DNA from: DATJUF01 sp035524095
GTDB taxonomy: Bacteria; Desulfobacterota; Binatia; Binatales; Binataceae
Direction of reading: 5' to 3'
Assembly: GCA_035524095.1 (NCBI GenBank)
Contig: DATKPK010000065.1
Coordinates: 1-13,812, forward strand
DNA length: 13,812 nt
In this document: positions 7,102 to 13,621 of the stretch, in pieces
Layout of the letters: each line of letters begins with the position of its first letter
Position numbering within the stretch: position 1 is the first letter of the stretch
The notes under the pieces: model-generated
What the model was told of the DNA's origin: nothing
Databases searched by the model: none
What the model saw: the letters and a program-made list of their open reading frames with translations, nothing else
Translations under genes and position numbers: made by a program

Positions 7102-8913
7102 TCATTCGTACATCGATTCGATGAGGGACTGGTAGTGCTGCTGGATGATGCGGCGGCGGATTTTGAGGGTAGGAGTCAGCTCGCCGTTCTCCTGAGTGAA
7201 CGGTTCAGGAATCAGACGAAAAGCGGAGATCGCCTCGACGTCGGAGTGGCTGCGGTTGAACTCGCGTAGGCGTTGCTGGAAGAAGTCGCGGATCCGGCTA
7301 TCCTTGGCGATGCTTTCATGGGCGATCTTTTCGTGCGGCTTGCCAGTGAGGCCCAGGCGCGCGAGCTCGTCCGCGAGTTGCTCGAAATCGGGTAGGATCA
7401 GGGCGGCTAAATGTTTGCGGCGGTCGCCGATGACACAGGCCTGTGCAACGTAGCGGTCGGCCATCAGGGCGGTCTCGAGATTGGCGGGGGAGATATTCTT
7501 GCCGCCGGACAGGACGATGATCTCTTTCTTGCGGTCGGTGATGCGGATGTAACCGTCGTCGTCGATTTGTACAATATCGCCGGTATGGAGCCAGCCGCCG
7601 CTATCGATCACCTCGCGGGTTTCGGCGTCACGATTGAAATAGCCCTTCATGATGTTAGGCCCGTGAAGCAGAAGCTCGCCGTCGTCGGCGGTGCGGGCCG
7701 TGATGTTTTTCAACGGACGGCCGACAGTGCCGATTTTGGTCTGGCCATGCAGATTCACGGCGACGACGGGCGATGCCTCGGTCAGACCGTAGCCCTCGAC
7801 GATTGGGACTTCGGCAGCGGCGAGCAGTTGGTTAATCGCGACGGGTAACGGTGCTCCGCCGGAAATCAGATAGCGCAGGCGGCTGCCGAAAATCCCGCGA
7901 ATGCGAGCGAAGACGAGGCGGCGAAAGAGCGCCATCGGAGCGGCGAGATAGGCTGGGATGGGTTGGCCTTGGAGGCGATAGGTAGCGGCAGCGCTGCCGG
8001 TCGCGACCGCGAGGCTGAAAAGGCGGCGGCGGAAGGCCGACGCCGTCTCGACGTTGCGCATAATGCGGCTGTGGATCATTTCGAGCAGACGCGGGACCGT
8101 CAGAACGATCGTCGGTTCGATTTCGAGCAGGTTCTGGGCAATCTGAGTGAGCCCTTCGGCGTAGGCAATCATCGCTCCAGCCGCCATCACGGTGTAATGA
8201 CCGGCGGTGCGCTCGAAGGCGTGGGCGACCGGCAGGAACGAGAGAGTCATATCGTTCTCGCCGAGGGCGAGGGCTTCCATGTTGGACTCGCAATTGGAAA
8301 GCAGATTGCCATGGGAGAGCATCGCGCCCTTGGGTGGGCCGGTCGTGCCCGAAGTATAGATGAGGGTGGCGAGGTCCTCGCGGCTGCCCTCGATAGCGGG
8401 GGCTTCGCCGTGTTCGATCAACGCGTTTTGCGGGGTTAGCTGAACGCCCGACGAAACGGTGGCGCCGTTGGCAGTGTCGGGATGCATGGTCACGAAGCTT
8501 TCGAGGGCGGGCAAGTTGGGCTTGAGTGCGAGGAGTCTGCGGACGAGCGCGTCGCCATAGACGCCAACGAGGCGTGCGCCGGAATCATTGAGGATCTGCG
8601 TCGTCTCCTCGGTGCCGCTGGTGGTATAGAGTGGAACGACGATGCCGCCCAGACCCATCACGGCCTGATCGAACACCACCCAATGAGGGCCATTCTCGGC
8701 CATAATCGCGACGCGGTCGCCCGGGTTGAGGCCGAGATTGATCAAACCGGCGCGAAGGCGGGCGACTTCGTTAGCGAGAGCCTCCCATGAATGATCGCGC
8801 CACTGCTTGCGCTGCTTAGCCTTGAGCAGCGTCCGCGCACCATATTTGCGCGCCTGCGACTCGAAAAGCTGGGCGAGCGTGGCAGCAGTGCTGACGGTTA
8901 ATTGGGTGGTCAT
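7102..8913 (-). CDS. fadD: Long-chain acyl-CoA synthetase (AMP-forming), FadD15-like
   Basis: The 603-residue product belongs to the ANL adenylating superfamily and matches the length of the long-chain fatty-acid CoA ligase (FadD15/ACSL-like) group. It activates a fatty acid with ATP to acyl-AMP, then transfers it to CoA. Motifs in order are the phosphate-binding loop YTSGTTGPPKG (186-196), LSFLPVAHAFERT (224-236), SGGAPL (351-356), GYGLTEASP (374-382), WLHTGD (441-446) and the hinge RKKEIIVLSGGKNISP (461-476). The adenylation lysine near the C-terminus is in PTLKIRR (Lys584). There is no signal peptide or membrane helix, so it is cytosolic or peripheral to the inner membrane. The start is the ATG at 8911-8913, with only a weak GGA before it. 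It is transcribed divergently from ctaA and is separated from the efflux operon by 259 bp. Confidence 0.93.
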   Translation of the reverse strand: MTTQLTVSTAATLAQLFESQARKYGARTLLKAKQRKQWRDHSWEALANEVARLRAGLINLGLNPGDRVAIMAENGPHWVVFDQAVMGLGGIVVPLYTTSGTEETTQILNDSGARLVGVYGDALVRRLLALKPNLPALESFVTMHPDTANGATVSSGVQLTPQNALIEHGEAPAIEGSREDLATLIYTSGTTGPPKGAMLSHGNLLSNCESNMEALALGENDMTLSFLPVAHAFERTAGHYTVMAAGAMIAYAEGLTQIAQNLLEIEPTIVLTVPRLLEMIHSRIMRNVETASAFRRRLFSLAVATGSAAATYRLQGQPIPAYLAAPMALFRRLVFARIRGIFGSRLRYLISGGAPLPVAINQLLAAAEVPIVEGYGLTEASPVVAVNLHGQTKIGTVGRPLKNITARTADDGELLLHGPNIMKGYFNRDAETREVIDSGGWLHTGDIVQIDDDGYIRITDRKKEIIVLSGGKNISPANLETALMADRYVAQACVIGDRRKHLAALILPDFEQLADELARLGLTGKPHEKIAHESIAKDSRIRDFFQQRLREFNRSHSDVEAISAFRLIPEPFTQENGELTPTLKIRRRIIQQHYQSLIESMYE

Positions 8914-8919
8914 CGTCCG

Positions 8920-8938
8920 GAAATTCGTATGAAATTTC
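8920..8938. repeat. Inverted repeat GAAATT-N7-AATTTC just upstream of fadD
   Basis: A 6-bp dyad begins 6 nt before the fadD ATG on the minus strand. It overlaps the ribosome-binding zone and could be a repressor site or small hairpin. Short AT-rich dyads also arise by chance. Confidence 0.3.
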
Positions 8939-9111
8939 GTGCGCTTGGCTATAGCTCAGCTTTTAGATAGAGAATGTGCAGCTCTCGGGCTCGGCAATTT
9001 TTCCGCCTTCGGCTGCGCTAGTGCGGCAATATACTCGCGACGCCAATCGGCAGCTACCGTGACCAATGAACGTGTGAATAAGGATCGTTCGATGAATGAT
9101 TGGCAGAGTGG

Positions 9112-9152
9112 CGCGTTTGCGATTCAGGTTAAGTTCTGCTTGAATCGACGCG
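9112..9152 (+). repeat. 12-bp bulged hairpin in the ctaA upstream region
   Basis: Left arm 9112-9126 (CGCGT, a 3-nt TTG bulge, then CGATTCA) pairs with right arm 9141-9152 (TGAATCG then ACGCG), giving 12 Watson-Crick pairs around a 14-nt loop. The loop contains one copy of GTTAAGTTC; a second copy lies just after the stem at 9156-9164. It could be a structured mRNA leader or a protein-binding dyad. I do not recognise it as a named riboswitch, and no T-run follows. Confidence 0.55.
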
Positions 9153-9164
9153 TGAGTTAAGTTC
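9128..9164 (+). repeat. 9-bp direct repeat GTTAAGTTC, 28-bp period
   Basis: The copies are at 9128-9136 (in the hairpin loop) and 9156-9164 (after the stem). A 28-bp period is not quite three helical turns, so cooperative binding is possible but unproven. Confidence 0.4.
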
Positions 9165-9196
9165 GGATTACTAATACGCGAAAGCCTCCGATAGAT

Positions 9197-9219
9197 TTGC
9201 GTCGCAACGGTTGACGCAA
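9197..9219 (+). repeat. Hairpin immediately before the ctaA start codon
   Basis: TTGCGTC at 9197-9203 pairs with GACGCAA at 9213-9219 around a 9-nt loop. It ends 8 nt before the ATG at 9228, covering the place where a Shine-Dalgarno sequence would lie; none is visible. This could limit ctaA translation. Confidence 0.45.
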
Positions 9220-9227
9220 TCACACAA

Positions 9228-10220
9228 ATGACCTCAAACGATAGTAAGGTGGATCGTTCACGAAAATTGCATCGCTTTGCGATGCTGTGCGCGGGCGCGA
9301 CTTTTATTCTGATCTTTATTGGCGGACTGGTGACCTCGACCGGCTCGGCGTTGGCAGTGCCGGATTGGCCGCTGGCGTATGGCCATCTGATCCCGAAGCT
9401 GGTCGGGGGCGTGCGCTTCGAGTACGGCCATCGCGTGGCGGCGGCTACGGTCGTGATACTGACGCTGATCCTGGCGCTGTGGACGTGGCGTGCAGAGGCG
9501 CGATCATGGGTCAGGAAGACGGCCTTCGCTGCGGTGGGATTGGTGGTGTTGCAGGCGGTGCTCGGCGGAATCACGGTGCTGTTGCTGCTGCCATTGCCGA
9601 TCGCGGTGGCTCATGCAGCGACCGCGCAGGCGTTCTTCTGTTTGATGGTGGCGCTAGCGATTTTCACTAATCCGGAGTTCGGTGTGGGACCGAACGTGCG
9701 GACGGATTATCGCCATCCGCGGCTAGCGAGCCTGGCGGCGGTGAGCACCGGCATAATCTACGTGCAGATTCTGATTGGCGCAGTAATGCGTCATCTGGGC
9801 GCGGGGCTGGCGATACCGGACTTTCCGCTGGCCTTTGGCCGCCTGATCCCGCCGTTCCTGGGGCTGGGGGTGTCCGTGAATTTCGCCCACCGATGCGGCG
9901 CGCTGGTTGTGACTTTCTTCATCCTGTGGACCGTGATTCGGGTGTTGCGGTTTCATCGGGGGGAGCCACGGCTATGGCATCCGGCGGTGCTGCTGTTGCT
10001 GTTGCTGATTACGCAGATTTCCCTGGGGGCGCTGACGATTTGGAGCGGGCGCGCGGTACTGCCGACGACGGCGCACGTCGCAGTGGGGGCGGCGGTGCTG
10101 GCGACGAGTCTAACGCTGGCGATTCGCTCGCGTGCGATTGGCGGGTTGGCATCGGCGAATGAAGCGGCTAGAGTGCGGACGCCATTTCCGGATGCGATGG
10201 GACGCAAGGTAACCGCTTGA
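9228..10220 (+). CDS. ctaA: Haem A synthase, COX15/CtaA family
   Basis: CtaA oxidises the C8 methyl of haem O to a formyl group, giving haem A for aa3-type cytochrome oxidase. The 330-residue protein has about eight hydrophobic helices in two related halves. The four haem-ligand histidines are present: His68 (EYGHR), His129 (VAHAATAQ), His221 (FAHRCGA) and His283 (TAHVAVGA). The extracellular-loop glutamate Glu65 is kept. The loop cysteine pair found in many homologues (as in L-x-CPDWPLC) is absent: the motif here is LAVPDWPLAYG (42-52), and the second half, LAIPDFPLAFG (194-204), also lacks cysteine. It therefore belongs to a cysteine-free class. The ATG at 9228 lacks a Shine-Dalgarno sequence and is preceded by a hairpin. 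Its stop overlaps the ctaB start in TTGA. Confidence 0.94.
   Translation: MTSNDSKVDRSRKLHRFAMLCAGATFILIFIGGLVTSTGSALAVPDWPLAYGHLIPKLVGGVRFEYGHRVAAATVVILTLILALWTWRAEARSWVRKTAFAAVGLVVLQAVLGGITVLLLLPLPIAVAHAATAQAFFCLMVALAIFTNPEFGVGPNVRTDYRHPRLASLAAVSTGIIYVQILIGAVMRHLGAGLAIPDFPLAFGRLIPPFLGLGVSVNFAHRCGALVVTFFILWTVIRVLRFHRGEPRLWHPAVLLLLLLITQISLGALTIWSGRAVLPTTAHVAVGAAVLATSLTLAIRSRAIGGLASANEAARVRTPFPDAMGRKVTA
10206..10210 (+). promoter_or_regulatory. Ribosome binding site for the TTG start of ctaB
   Basis: AAGGT inside the last codons of ctaA lies about 7 nt before the TTG at 10217. It supports TTG as the start within the TTGA overlap. Confidence 0.6.
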
Positions 10221-11143
10221 ATTCCGAAGCTGCCACCAAGTCGGGCGCAACGCCTGAAGCCGTCGCGATAGCGCTGGGGCCTATCTCGGGACGTCTTGCC
10301 GCTTATATCGAATTGACCAAGCCGCGCGTGCTGACGATGGTGTTAATCACCACGCTGGCCGGATTCTATATGGCGAGTGGCGCCGGTTTTGACTACCTGC
10401 TGGTGTTCAAGACGCTGATCGGCACAGCGCTAACGGCCGGCGGCACACTGGCGCTGAACCAGTATGTCGAGCGTGCGTACGACGCGAAGATGAAACGGAC
10501 GCGGGCGCGTCCGCTGCCGTCGGGGCGCTTACATCCAACGGAGGCACTGACGTTTGGCGCAGTAATGACAATCGTCGGACTGCTGATGTTGTGGTTTGCA
10601 GTAAATCCGCTCGCATGCGGGGTCACGGCGGCGATCACGGTGCTTTATCTCGGCGCGTACACGCCAATGAAGCGCTATACCTGGATCTGCCAAATCGTCG
10701 GTGCAGTGCCGGGAGCGTTACCACCAGTGATCGGATGGGCGGCAGCAAGACAAAGTATCGGGATCGAACCGATAGTACTGTTCGCGATCATGTTCCTCTG
10801 GCAACTACCTCATTCGTTGTCGATCGCACGGCTATATCAAGAAGATTACGCGAGCGCTGGAATCCATCTGCTGCCACGCGAGCGCGCCGGACGTAATCCC
10901 GCCGACAGCCTGATGATTGGCGCGACGATCGTCCTGGTGCTGGTAGGAATGCTCCCGACACTGTTGGGCTTCGCGGGAACATTCTACTTAGCGGCGGCGA
11001 TTCTGTTGGGCGCGTTCATGCTGTACCAAGGGATCAAGTTGGTGCGCGCCAAGGCTGACGCGGCGGCGGCACGCAGCGTGATGATGGCGTCGCTGATCTA
11101 TCTGCCTGCAGTGCTCCTGGTGATGGTCCTCGACAAGATATAG
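10217..11143 (+). CDS. ctaB: Protohaem IX farnesyltransferase (haem O synthase), CtaB/CyoE
   Basis: CtaB attaches a farnesyl group to haem B, making haem O, the substrate of CtaA encoded just upstream. The 308-residue UbiA-superfamily protein has about nine membrane segments. The first polyprenyl-diphosphate/Mg motif is N81-x3-E85-x3-D89 followed by MKRTRARPLPSGR (92-104); Glu85 stands where many homologues have Asp. Other signature blocks are YTPMKRYTW (148-156), GAVPGALPPVIGW (162-174), LWQLPHSLSIA (194-204) and DYASAGIHLLP (210-220), all typical of the CyoE/COX10 family. Translation starts at TTG, overlapping the ctaA TGA by 4 bp, with AAGG upstream. The tight coupling means equal expression of the two pathway steps. 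The cytochrome oxidase subunits are not in the window. Confidence 0.95.
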   Translation: MNSEAATKSGATPEAVAIALGPISGRLAAYIELTKPRVLTMVLITTLAGFYMASGAGFDYLLVFKTLIGTALTAGGTLALNQYVERAYDAKMKRTRARPLPSGRLHPTEALTFGAVMTIVGLLMLWFAVNPLACGVTAAITVLYLGAYTPMKRYTWICQIVGAVPGALPPVIGWAAARQSIGIEPIVLFAIMFLWQLPHSLSIARLYQEDYASAGIHLLPRERAGRNPADSLMIGATIVLVLVGMLPTLLGFAGTFYLAAAILLGAFMLYQGIKLVRAKADAAAARSVMMASLIYLPAVLLVMVLDKI

Positions 11144-11317
11144 CATCGAAGCACGACTGACCGTGGGCGTCAAAGTTGAACGCTGAGCGCCTGACCTCAT
11201 TTATCTTCTTATCGGTCTTGCGCGGCCCCGCTCGCGGCAATATCTAACCCTCACGCGCGTATTCCGGCGAGAAATATTCCGCTAGGCTGAGACAAAGCCG
11301 AAGCGGAGAAGTCGGCG

Positions 11318-11323
11318 AAGGAG
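11318..11323 (+). promoter_or_regulatory. Ribosome binding site fixing the GTG start of tyrS
   Basis: AAGGAG sits 9 nt before the GTG at 11333-11335 and decides this non-ATG start. Confidence 0.7.
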
Positions 11324-11332
11324 TGAAGAAGG

Positions 11333-12523
11333 GTGCCGCTCAGCGAAACCGAAGCAGCGCAATACGCCAGCGAACTTGGGCACAACGCCGTCGAGGTGAT
11401 CTCGGCGCTGGAACTAACGGCCAAGCTGCGCGAGGGCCAACCGCTGCGGATCAAACTCGGGATGGACCCGACGGCGCCGGACCTTCATCTGGGCCATTCA
11501 ATCACGCTGAAAAAGCTGCGCGACTTTCAGCGCCGTGGGCATACGGTGATCTTCTTGGTGGGCGATTTCACGGCGATGATCGGTGATCCGACCGGACGAT
11601 CGGAGACGCGGAAACCGCTATCGCGTGAGCAGATCGAGGCCAATGCGCGCACGTATCAGGAGCAGGTTTTCAAGATCCTCGATCCCGGCAAGACCGAGAT
11701 ACGCTTCAACAGCGAATGGATGAATCAACTCGACACGCGCGCATTGATTGGAATTGCCGCCAAGCTGAGCGTAGCGCGGATGCTCGAGCGGGACGATTTC
11801 GAGAAGCGACTCGAGCAGCAGGAGCCGCTGTTCCTGCATGAGTTGCTCTATCCATTGATTCAGGGCTACGACTCGGTAGCGTTGCAGGCGGACGTCGAAT
11901 TGGGCGGCACCGATCAGAAGTTCAACCTGCTGGTCGGGCGCGAATTGCAGCGCGCTTATGGGCAGGCGCCGCAAGTCGTGATGACGATGCCGCTGCTCGA
12001 AGGGCTCGACGGCGTACGCAAGATGTCCAAGTCTTATGGCAACTACGTGGGCCTGACTGACACGCCTGAGGATATGTTCGGCAAATTGATGTCGATTCCT
12101 GACGCGTTGATGGCGCGCTACTACGACTTGTTGACGGAACTTCCGCGCGATGAATTACCGGCGTTCAAATCCGGCAAGGTTCATCCGATGGAAGCCAAGA
12201 AGAAGTTAGCTGGGACAATCGTCGAGGAATATCACGGCGCGGCTGGACGCGAGAAGGCGATCAACTATTTCGAGAGCAAGTTCCAGCGGCGCGAGGTTCC
12301 GGCTGACGCGCCGACCTATCGGATTGCCGAGCCGATGTGGATTTGCGAGCTGATGAAGCAGCTTAGCTTTGCGCCCTCGACCAGTGAAGCGCGGCGGCTG
12401 CTCAGCCAGGGTGCCGTGCGGGTAGACGGTCAAACGGTGAACGATATCAACTTCCAGTTCAGTCCGGGGGAGCATCACGTACTGGAAGTCGGCAAGCGGC
12501 GCGTTGCGAGGATTGAGAAGTAG
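11333..12523 (+). CDS. tyrS: Tyrosyl-tRNA synthetase, class Ic
   Basis: TyrS joins tyrosine to tRNA-Tyr in the cytosol, using ATP. The 396-residue product has the class I signature as HLGH (52-55) within DPTAPDLHLGHS and the second signature KMSKS at 230-234. Between them, YPLIQGYDS (173-181) and QADVELGGTDQKFN (185-198) line the tyrosine pocket. The C-terminal 65 residues form an S4 RNA-binding domain (SEARRLLSQGAVRVDG, 351-366) that holds the tRNA. The DPTAPDLHLGH form marks the TyrZ/TyrRS2-type subgroup. The start is GTG with a good Shine-Dalgarno sequence. It is 189 bp from ctaB, so separate transcription is likely; I saw no T-box-like leader in that gap. The gene looks complete and intact. 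Confidence 0.96.
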   Translation: MPLSETEAAQYASELGHNAVEVISALELTAKLREGQPLRIKLGMDPTAPDLHLGHSITLKKLRDFQRRGHTVIFLVGDFTAMIGDPTGRSETRKPLSREQIEANARTYQEQVFKILDPGKTEIRFNSEWMNQLDTRALIGIAAKLSVARMLERDDFEKRLEQQEPLFLHELLYPLIQGYDSVALQADVELGGTDQKFNLLVGRELQRAYGQAPQVVMTMPLLEGLDGVRKMSKSYGNYVGLTDTPEDMFGKLMSIPDALMARYYDLLTELPRDELPAFKSGKVHPMEAKKKLAGTIVEEYHGAAGREKAINYFESKFQRREVPADAPTYRIAEPMWICELMKQLSFAPSTSEARRLLSQGAVRVDGQTVNDINFQFSPGEHHVLEVGKRRVARIEK

Positions 12524-12686
12524 CGGCTCCTAAAGCGATGCGTAGGGCCAGATTCACGCAGCGTCAGTACAAGACGCATCAAAGATTCTCTTAGCGCTTG
12601 GCTCGCGGACTTAGGTTCCTCTAAGGCCGAACACTCGAGGATATGCGCCCGCAGGCCCTCACCAGCAACGGCTGCACCAATCCGAT

Positions 12687-12695
12687 TTATCCACA
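12687..12695 (+). other. Single DnaA-box consensus match TTATCCACA
   Basis: TTATCCACA matches the E. coli DnaA box TTATNCACA exactly. It is alone in this gap, with no AT-rich unwinding region or further boxes, so it is not evidence of an origin. A single box can act as a regulatory DnaA site, or be chance. Confidence 0.4.
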
Positions 12696-12747
12696 GGCGC
12701 TGACGCGGGTTTCTGCAATAAAGATTTAATGAAACCGCGTGATTAGC

Positions 12748-12777
12748 TCGACATTAGCGATGTGTTGCCGCTAAGAT
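12748..12777 (+). promoter_or_regulatory. Candidate sigma70 promoter for the OmpA-family gene
   Basis: TCGACA (12748-12753, 5 of 6 matches to TTGACA) and TAAGAT (12772-12777, 4 of 6 to TATAAT) are separated by 18 bp. The transcript would start about 60 nt before the TTG start codon. Confidence 0.3.
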
Positions 12778-12827
12778 GCGGACGTTTGCTCTCAGATGAA
12801 ACGGGGAAACTCGCTGTTGGGGTCAAA

Positions 12828-12833
12828 AGGAGG
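12828..12833 (+). promoter_or_regulatory. Ribosome binding site fixing the TTG start of the OmpA-family gene
   Basis: AGGAGG, within AAGGAGGAG, lies 9 nt before the TTG at 12843. It rules out the longer reading from 12762. Confidence 0.75.
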
Positions 12834-12842
12834 AGCCTGATC

Positions 12843-13511
12843 TTGCGAAGAAAATTGTTGATGGGCCTGATGTGGCTCGGGTTGGTCTCGATGGTCGCGG
12901 GCTGCGGCCTGTGGACTCCCGACTCAGAAAAATACTGTCTGATAGGGGCGGGCACCGGTGCTTTGGTGGGTGGTGGTGTTGGGGCTTTGGTCGCCAACGC
13001 AGCCAACGGTTCGTCCGACAACTACGCAATCGGTGTACCTATCGGTGTTGGGGTGGGTGCTCTGCTGGGTGGAATAATCGGTTGTGCGATGGCGCCGCCG
13101 CCGCCACCGCCGCCACCTCCGCCGCCGCCACCTCCGCCGCCTCCGCCGCCGCCACCTCCGGCAGCGCCGACGAAGATCATCCTGCGCGGAGTGCACTTCA
13201 ACTTTAACAAGTCGTACATCCGCACGGTCGACAAGCCGGTGCTTGACGAAGCGGTTGAGACGCTCAAGGCAAATCCGAGCGTCAAGATCTACGTCAACGG
13301 TTACTGCGACGCGATCGGCAGCATGAAATACAACCAGAAGCTGTCAGAGCGCCGGGCCGAGTCGGTGGCCGCATATCTCGAAGACAAGGGCATTCCGTCG
13401 AGCCAGCTAATCCCGCAAGGATTCGGCAAGACGAACTTTGTCGCGAGCAACAAGACGGCTGAAGGCCGCGCGCAGAACCGGCGCGTGGAACTGGTGCCGG
13501 TTGATCAATAA
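12843..13511 (+). CDS. OmpA-family peptidoglycan-binding lipoprotein with glycine zipper and polyproline linker
   Basis: Starting at TTG 12843 gives a 222-residue lipoprotein precursor: an n-region MRRK, a hydrophobic core and lipobox MVAGC with Cys21. Residues 34-83 hold two glycine-zipper stretches (GAGTGALVGGGVGALV, and GVPIGVGVGALLGGIIG from about 64), typical of membrane-associating segments. Residues 85-106 are 22 consecutive prolines, a rigid spacer. Residues 112-222 form an OmpA C-terminal domain: VHFNFNKSYI, NGYCDAIGSMKYNQKLSERRAESV and AQNRRVEL. Asp156 and Arg171, spaced 15 apart, match the diaminopimelate-binding pair of OmpA/Pal domains. GYCD replaces the common GHTD. It would tether an outer-membrane anchor to peptidoglycan across the periplasm. 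It is not Pal itself on these features, and no Tol genes are near. A hairpin terminator follows. Confidence 0.9.
   Translation: MRRKLLMGLMWLGLVSMVAGCGLWTPDSEKYCLIGAGTGALVGGGVGALVANAANGSSDNYAIGVPIGVGVGALLGGIIGCAMAPPPPPPPPPPPPPPPPPPPPPPAAPTKIILRGVHFNFNKSYIRTVDKPVLDEAVETLKANPSVKIYVNGYCDAIGSMKYNQKLSERRAESVAAYLEDKGIPSSQLIPQGFGKTNFVASNKTAEGRAQNRRVELVPVDQ
13095..13160 (+). repeat. Polyproline codon tract, 22 codons, imperfect tandem repeat
   Basis: Twenty-two proline codons (CCG, CCA, CCT) run without interruption. A 15-bp unit, CCGCCGCCGCCACCT, occurs twice (13119-13133 and 13143-13157) with partial copies between. Such tracts can change length by slippage in 3-bp steps and give misleading glycine- or arginine-rich ORFs in other frames. 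Confidence 0.85.
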
Positions 13512-13514
13512 TGC

Positions 13515-13532
13515 TTAGCGCTTGAGCGCTAA
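13515..13532 (+). repeat. Small hairpin just after the OmpA-family gene
   Basis: TTAGCGC at 13515-13521 pairs with GCGCTAA at 13526-13532 around a TTGA loop, 4 nt after the stop codon. It may protect the mRNA end or act together with the stronger hairpin that follows. Confidence 0.4.
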
Positions 13533-13543
13533 CCGATAACCGC

Positions 13544-13585
13544 AAGAGCCGCCGGACTATCACGTCCGGCGGCTCTTCGCATTTT
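13544..13585 (+). terminator. Strong hairpin terminator between convergent genes
   Basis: Arms 13544-13557 and 13564-13577 are perfectly complementary over 14 bp (AAGAGCCGCCGGAC and its complement) with the 6-nt loop TATCAC. TTTT follows at 13582-13585 on the plus strand after a short CGCA. It sits between the OmpA-family gene and the convergent GNAT gene and could stop transcription from both sides, although the minus-strand side lacks a T-run. Confidence 0.75.
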
Positions 13586-13621
13586 CGTTGCACGGCAGAG
13601 CCGTCAAGCTCTGAGAGAGGA

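Larger units (their letters stand above)
8914..9227. other. Divergent intergenic region between fadD and ctaA
   Basis: This 314-bp gap separates divergent genes and must contain promoters for both. I found no convincing sigma70 pair and no ORF I accept; a 73-codon frame at 8939-9160 has no family resemblance. The fadD-proximal end has the GAAATT dyad. The ctaA-proximal 120 bp holds two hairpins (9112-9152 and 9197-9219) and a 9-bp direct repeat GTTAAGTTC at 9128-9136 and 9156-9164. No tRNA-like fold was seen. Confidence 0.6.
12524..12842. other. Intergenic region between tyrS and the OmpA-family gene
   Basis: This 319-bp stretch has no ORF I can support. I saw no clear terminator after tyrS. 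It contains one perfect DnaA-box-like nonamer at 12687-12695, a possible sigma70 promoter at 12748-12777, and the ribosome binding site of the next gene. Confidence 0.6.

Noticed and set aside
8939..9160. A 73-codon plus-strand ORF in the fadD-ctaA gap
   Set aside because: No ribosome binding site, no domain features, and it overlaps the hairpin and repeat elements of the ctaA upstream region.
9211..9245. TTGACG at 9211 as a -35 element for ctaA
   Set aside because: No acceptable -10 lies 16-18 bp away, and the transcript would start inside the ctaA coding sequence.
12660..12760. A replication origin, suggested by the DnaA box
   Set aside because: Only one box, no AT-rich unwinding element, and no dnaA, dnaN, gidA or parA nearby.
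12924..13285. Glycine- and arginine-rich ORFs on both strands across the polyproline tract
   Set aside because: They are out-of-frame readings of the CCG/CCA/CCT repeat.
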